Source: Irineochytrium annulatum
Lineage: Eukaryota; Chytridiomycota; Chytridiomycetes; Chytridiales; Chytridiaceae
Direction of reading: 5' to 3'
NCBI GenBank assembly: GCA_027600665.1
Contig: JADGJL010000895.1
Location: 1-12,309 of the forward strand
Length of the DNA stretch: 12,309 nucleotides
Of the stretch, positions 8,364-12,309 are shown piece by piece. The notes beneath the pieces are model-generated. The model saw only the letters and a list, made by a program, of their open reading frames with translations, did no database searches and was not told where the DNA came from. The position numbers were made by a program, and so were the translations under genes. How positions within the stretch are numbered: position 1 is the first letter of the stretch; every line of letters begins with the position of its first letter.

Positions 8364-9051
8364 TGTATCTTATCGTTCGAGTGAGATTGTTGTACTTATC
8401 GGCTGCTTTCCTGGTTGCTTTCGTGGACAAAGATGTGTCTAAGCATCGTTCTTGCTTATCGAGCTAATTCTGTCTCAACTTATACACCTTCATTTGAATT
8501 GACACTTGAATACATTGCCTGTTGATGGTGTATCTCCCAAGAGAGCACTTTTGTCAATGCTGCGTTCGTCAGTCAAATGGATATGGGGAAGCTGACCGCA
8601 TTAAGCAGAAAACGGAATAGTTTCTCGCGACCTCTTCCGCTATCTCACCGTTTAAATTACGCGTGGTGCTGTAGAACTTCAACGGTTGTTCCAGCTGGCG
8701 GGGAGAACAAATTTCCAAGAAAAAATCATAAAGAAAGAACTAATAAATGGCAGTTTATTTGTCGCCAGAAGGCAACATTGCGTACGCGACTGAGTTCTAA
8801 TTTTTAGTCTTATATTGAGTAGCTCGATGTCGATGTCGCGAAAGTCGTGCAAACACACCTACGCTCATGCACCTTGCGCACGAGAGTTCCCTTTTGAGAG
8901 CCTGGTAAATCATGTGCTTCGTTTATGAGCTCACCGCATTGGAAATCTGCTCCCCATTTCGAAAATTTCAAACTTGCTTCCAGTGCGAGGAGCCACCCTG
9001 CAGAAAAAAAACGAGCAGGTCCCAGCAGCGAGCTGTGTTCCAGTCCTTTCA
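8364..9051. other. Intergenic region between pseudokinase and PHD/TFIIS/SPOC gene
   Basis: No supported gene. Small open frames at 8577–8807 (plus) and 8810–9052 (minus) are short, lack splice or domain support and look like chance. The region should hold the 3' end of the pseudokinase transcript and the promoter of the next gene. No clear TATA box or RNA gene was recognised. Confidence 0.5.
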
Positions 9052-12000
9052 ATGATGCTCTCAGCGGTCACTACGATGGCGCCATCTCCGATGGACGCCC
9101 TCGACCAGGACTTCATGTCCGCGGGCGGCGCTTGGGCGGTAAACCCGCCGACAACTCAAGCGAAGTCCACCACCGCACAGACCTCCCCCCCACCGTCGTC
9201 GGCCCTCCACACCCTCGCCTCAGCCGCCGAGGATCTAGAGATGGACGACGAGGAAGAAGACGAGGACGAGGAAGTTTTGGCCGGTGGGAACAATGGTAAT
9301 GACACAGCAGGCGAGGAGGCTGAGGCTGAGAACGACGCGGACGAGGAGATGTTGGAACCCGGCGATGAGGATTTCATTCCAGATGCCGAGGCGAACGGCG
9401 GGGACGACGGGGACTTGGCGATTGTTGTGGACGACGTCGAAGCGGAAATCGATGCCGCCGAGGAGAAGGAGGTGGAAGAGGTGGCGTCGGCCGACTCGAA
9501 GCGGGGCTCCAGGTCGTCTGCGGGGCGTAAACAGGCGGACGCCGATGGTTCGGTGAAGGTAGAGGAGTCTTTAGATGTACCAGTGAGGGAGAGGAAGCAG
9601 CCCTACAACGGCCGTGGTGAGCGGGTGTACTGCGTTTGCAGAAAGCCGGACACGGGGACGTTTATGATCCAGTGTGACAAGTGCCAGGATTGGTACGTTG
9701 TCAATGGTTTCCTTTCATCGTTTACGTTACCCTGGTGTTCTAAGTATTTGTTCGTTTGCAGGTATCACGGCAAGTGCATCCAGATTTCGGAGGAGCTCGG
9801 GAAGGCCTTGGATTCGTACGAGTGCGACGAGTGCAAGGAGTTTCGGATAAAGATGGATTCGTCGAAGGTGGAACGTAAGTGTTTGTTTCCTTTTTTTGTT
9901 GGATGCCATCCATGCGGCGATCTTCATTGTAGAACATCCGGTGGGCGAATCGGATCAGTCCTTTATTTCGTGGACAGTTGCATCGGGAACTTCTTCAAGG
10001 GAGTTTCTGGAGTTTCTGCTTGGAAGAAATTGGAGTAAAATAAATTGTCTCCGAGGGCGTTGGCGGCCGTAAAAAGGCGGGAGCTGTTTGCTCTCTGTTT
10101 TGTGGGCTCGTTTGATGGTTTTTTCCTGCCCGATGTCGCGAAGAGTTCGACCTCCTATGCGTACAAGAACTAATCACTCATTTTCATCCCATTCCCGCTA
10201 CAATAACAGGACGAAAAAATCAGGCCGAAGCCCCGCAGGATCAACGGAAGCCGAAATCCCGCAAGGTTTGTTTCCCAATGACAACTTTTCCATTTCTCTT
10301 GCTTTTCACTTCGATTTCGGTAGAAGGAGCTATCTTGTCGTATTACTGCTATTGCACAATCCGAGAAAGTAACTGCAGTTCGCGTGGGCTTCAATCAACG
10401 CATATGTGTTTCATGGCATCGAAAAAGACGAGAAATGGAGCCCAATCTAACAGTACCTTCGTATTTCCCTCATTCCCTCTTCCCCGTTTGCTCAATGAAT
10501 ATGCTGCCGACCATGAATCCTTCATTCGCCGTCTGCTCTCTACGACCAACCTCATATCGATCCCATCCCGACAATCAATCCGATTTTCGACCGGATGACG
10601 ACTTCGTCTGCGACTTCGTGAACACTATACATGCACGATGCTTTCAACTACATCACCTGCCACGCTTTCGTTGGATAGAGCACAAATGCAAACGCCCCGA
10701 ACTCCCGCCACAACCCAGCTCTTCAGGCCCCTCCCGCCCCGAACCATTCAGCTTTTCCCACGGTCGACCCGTCGACGTTCTGGGCCCACGGCCATCAGGC
10801 TCCCAACCCTGTCGTGCAAAGAATTTACACGGCCCGCCCGCCTCCTGCCAAGTCGTCCAAGACCAAGCGGGGGTCCGTATCGTCATCGCTTGGGTCGGCA
10901 TCCACGCCGACGCTGCCGACGCCGACCTTCATCGCCGAGCCCGACGTTGGCCCGGATTCGAAAGCGTGGGAGAGCGACAAGGCTCGCGTGGCGGCGCGGA
11001 AGCAGTTTATGGTTACGTTTGAGACCATCAGGGACGATGCGGAGCTTAAGGCCGAACGTGATGCTACTGAGAACGCCTTTGTGCTGGAACCGGAGAAGCT
11101 TGCGGCGGAGGTTGAGGATGAGATGTTTGACCGGTTTTCGGATGGGGCAAAGGGATTTAAACGTGCATGCGGAGAGAAGGTATTTATCACGTTACTTCAT
11201 TGGTCTTTCTACTTGCGGAGGCGCTATGCTGTAACGAAAAGGATACTGGGCGGAGGACGATTAATGTTGACAATATTGGACGGATTGTCGCAACTAAGTG
11301 GAAGTGATTTAATGCTAACGTTTTGTTCACAGTATAAATCCAAGTTCCGCACCTTGCAATACAACCTTAAGGACAAGAAGAATGTCACGCTTCGCTCTCA
11401 GATTTTGACAGGCGCCATGACGGCCGCGATTCTCGTTCAACTTGAAGCCGGCGACCTGGCTAACGACGAGATTAAAGCAAAATCCGAGAAGATCCGCCTA
11501 GAATCCATTCGCAACGCCCTTAAGCCCAAAGACACCGTTACGAACATTTACAAGAAGACGCACAAAGGCGAGGAGGCCATGGTAGAGACGCCAACCGCCC
11601 GCGAGGAGACTCCGGAACCGGATCCCGTCGAGGAGGAGAGCAAGGTCTACGGCGTCCGAGCGACCGGCGGGGCATTTGCGAGGCTCGTAGCCCAACGGAG
11701 CGCGAGCCCGTCAAAGCCCGCGGCGCCCGTCATGGCGCTCGACGAGCTCCTTGCAAAGATGGACGGCGACAATACGAAGAAGCGCCACTCTCCGACCCCG
11801 GACGACGATCGCGAGCTGAAGAGGTCTAAATACACAGAAGATGCGGCTTACGATGTCGACCAGACGGACACGTATGACCCCGGGTATGCCGCCTCCGGGG
11901 CCATCGCGGGCGGGATGGGAGACTTTGGTGGGGGTTGGGGCGATGTCACGCCGCAGGAGAACTTTGACGTGATGGGTGGATCCACGACCCCGCCGTATTC

Positions 12001-12309
12001 CCCCAACGCCGAGACGGAGGACTTGCTGCCGCCACCACCGCCCCCGCCTATGGAGCCCGAGGTTGACGATGACGCGGCCGTCTGGTCCGGCAGCGTCCGC
12101 ATGGCGCAGGTCGGATGGTTCGCGGGCCGCTGTCGCCAGGTCGCCGGCCGCCGCGTCGGCGCCGCAAGAATCTGGGAGGCGATCCTTGCGCCCACGGTCA
12201 CGATCGAGGGGAGGGTGGAGAACAGGAGAGTGAGGGATTACATCATGGGCCTTCAGACCTCTCGCAGTAAGGAGATTGTTGTGATCGAATTCGAGGCGGA
12301 CGCGGAGGG
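9052..12309 (+). CDS. BYE1: PHD finger – TFIIS central domain – SPOC domain protein (BYE1/PHF3/DIDO family; 3' end outside window)
   Basis: Confident exons: 9052–9692, 9762–9874, about 10679–11179, and 11333 to beyond 12309. A small exon at 10210–10265 is likely. The first ATG is 9052; those at 9055, 9076 (best context) and 9091 are also in frame. Residues 1–190 are very acidic and low-complexity. The PHD finger at about 193–241 has all zinc ligands (C194, C196, C208, C211, H216, C219, C235, C238). W214 lies where H3K4me3 readers have an aromatic cage, and the Trp codon is split by a 69-bp intron. A basic, then Pro/Ser-rich linker follows. The TFIIS central domain covers about 10958–11520 (YKSKFRTLQYNLKDKKN resembles the TFIIS YK…NLKD core) and should contact RNA polymerase II. 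After an acidic/Pro-rich stretch, a SPOC domain begins near 12080 (VWSGSVRM … GRVENRRVRDYIMGL, then SRSKEIVVIEF), which in PHF3 binds the phosphorylated polymerase tail. Likely nuclear elongation regulator. Truncated by the window edge. Confidence 0.87.
9875..10678 (+). other. Intron-rich, unresolved middle of the PHD/TFIIS/SPOC gene
   Basis: Exon 2 ends at a clear donor (9875, GTAAGT, phase 1), and coding resumes in the frame of the TFIIS domain after an in-frame TAG at 10676–10678. A likely exon at 10210–10265 (ACAG acceptor, GTTTGT donor) encodes basic RKNQAEAPQDQRKPKSRK. It joins exon 2 in phase either directly (335-bp intron) or through a small exon ending at 10160 before a 49-bp intron (GTACAA…ACAG). 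After it, a 58-bp intron (10266–10323), an exon 10324–10617 and a 61-bp intron (10618–10678, GTGAAC…ATAG) keep frame throughout. The encoded 98 residues are unremarkable and unconfirmed. No other gene is suggested in the stretch. Confidence 0.45.
11180..11332 (+). other. 153-bp intron inside the TFIIS central domain, frame-neutral and stop-free
   Basis: Begins GTATTT right after Glu-Lys, ends TTCACAG, with a GCTAAC branch site near 11313–11318. Removing it joins the two halves of a conserved TFIIS-domain segment (CGEK + YKSKFRT). It is longer than most introns here. Its length is a multiple of three, and reading through it in frame gives 51 codons without a stop. Confidence 0.85.

Noticed and set aside
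8577..8807. Small plus-strand open frame in the pseudokinase–BYE1 intergenic region
   Set aside because: 76 residues, A+T-rich codons unlike neighbouring genes, no signal peptide, helix or motif, no splice context.
1..12309. CRISPR arrays, tRNA/rRNA genes, transposons or insertion elements
   Set aside because: No spaced repeats, no tRNA-like cloverleaf or rRNA segment, no terminal inverted or long terminal repeats, and no transposase or reverse-transcriptase motifs were seen in either strand.

Overview
The window is nuclear DNA from a fungus. Five multi-exon protein genes are split by short GT–AG introns, mostly 49–70 bp, several with a CTAAC-type branch site. Genes are spaced by 0.5–0.7 kb of T-rich or featureless DNA, and coding sequence is rich in G+C at third codon positions. 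A secreted/membrane receptor with a C-terminal cytoplasmic SH3 domain, an F-box/leucine-rich-repeat protein, a 4-helix-bundle pseudokinase and a BYE1-type transcription factor together fit an early-diverging fungus. Chytridiomycota is my best guess. This is an inference from architecture and gene style, not from a species-diagnostic marker.

Layout: (1) 1–1564, minus strand: signal peptide, Cys-rich ectodomain, one membrane helix, linker and SH3 domain; its 3' end lies outside the window. (2) 1565–2270: shared upstream region of two divergent genes, with short tandem repeats. (3) 2271–3839, plus strand: F-box-like protein with about eleven leucine-rich repeats; its first exon is tentative. (4) 4456–5377, plus strand: small secreted, probably GPI-anchored, extremely methionine-rich protein. 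(5) 5924–8363, plus strand: 767-residue protein with an MLKL/HeLo-like N-terminal helical bundle, a long coiled coil, a protein-kinase fold that has lost its catalytic motifs, and a helical Sel1-like tail. (6) 9052 to the window end, plus strand: PHD finger, TFIIS central domain and start of a SPOC domain (BYE1/PHF3/DIDO family); the middle of the gene (about 9875–10678) is hard to splice by eye.

The genes do not look like a pathway or cluster. Orientation is mixed, spacing is large, and the roles are a surface receptor, ubiquitin-ligase adaptor, cell-surface protein, death/immune-type pseudokinase and chromatin-reading elongation factor. The most interesting items are the pseudokinase, whose domain order matches the necroptosis executor MLKL and plant MLKLs, and the Cys- and His-free Met-rich surface protein, which could be a Cu(I)-binding wall protein.
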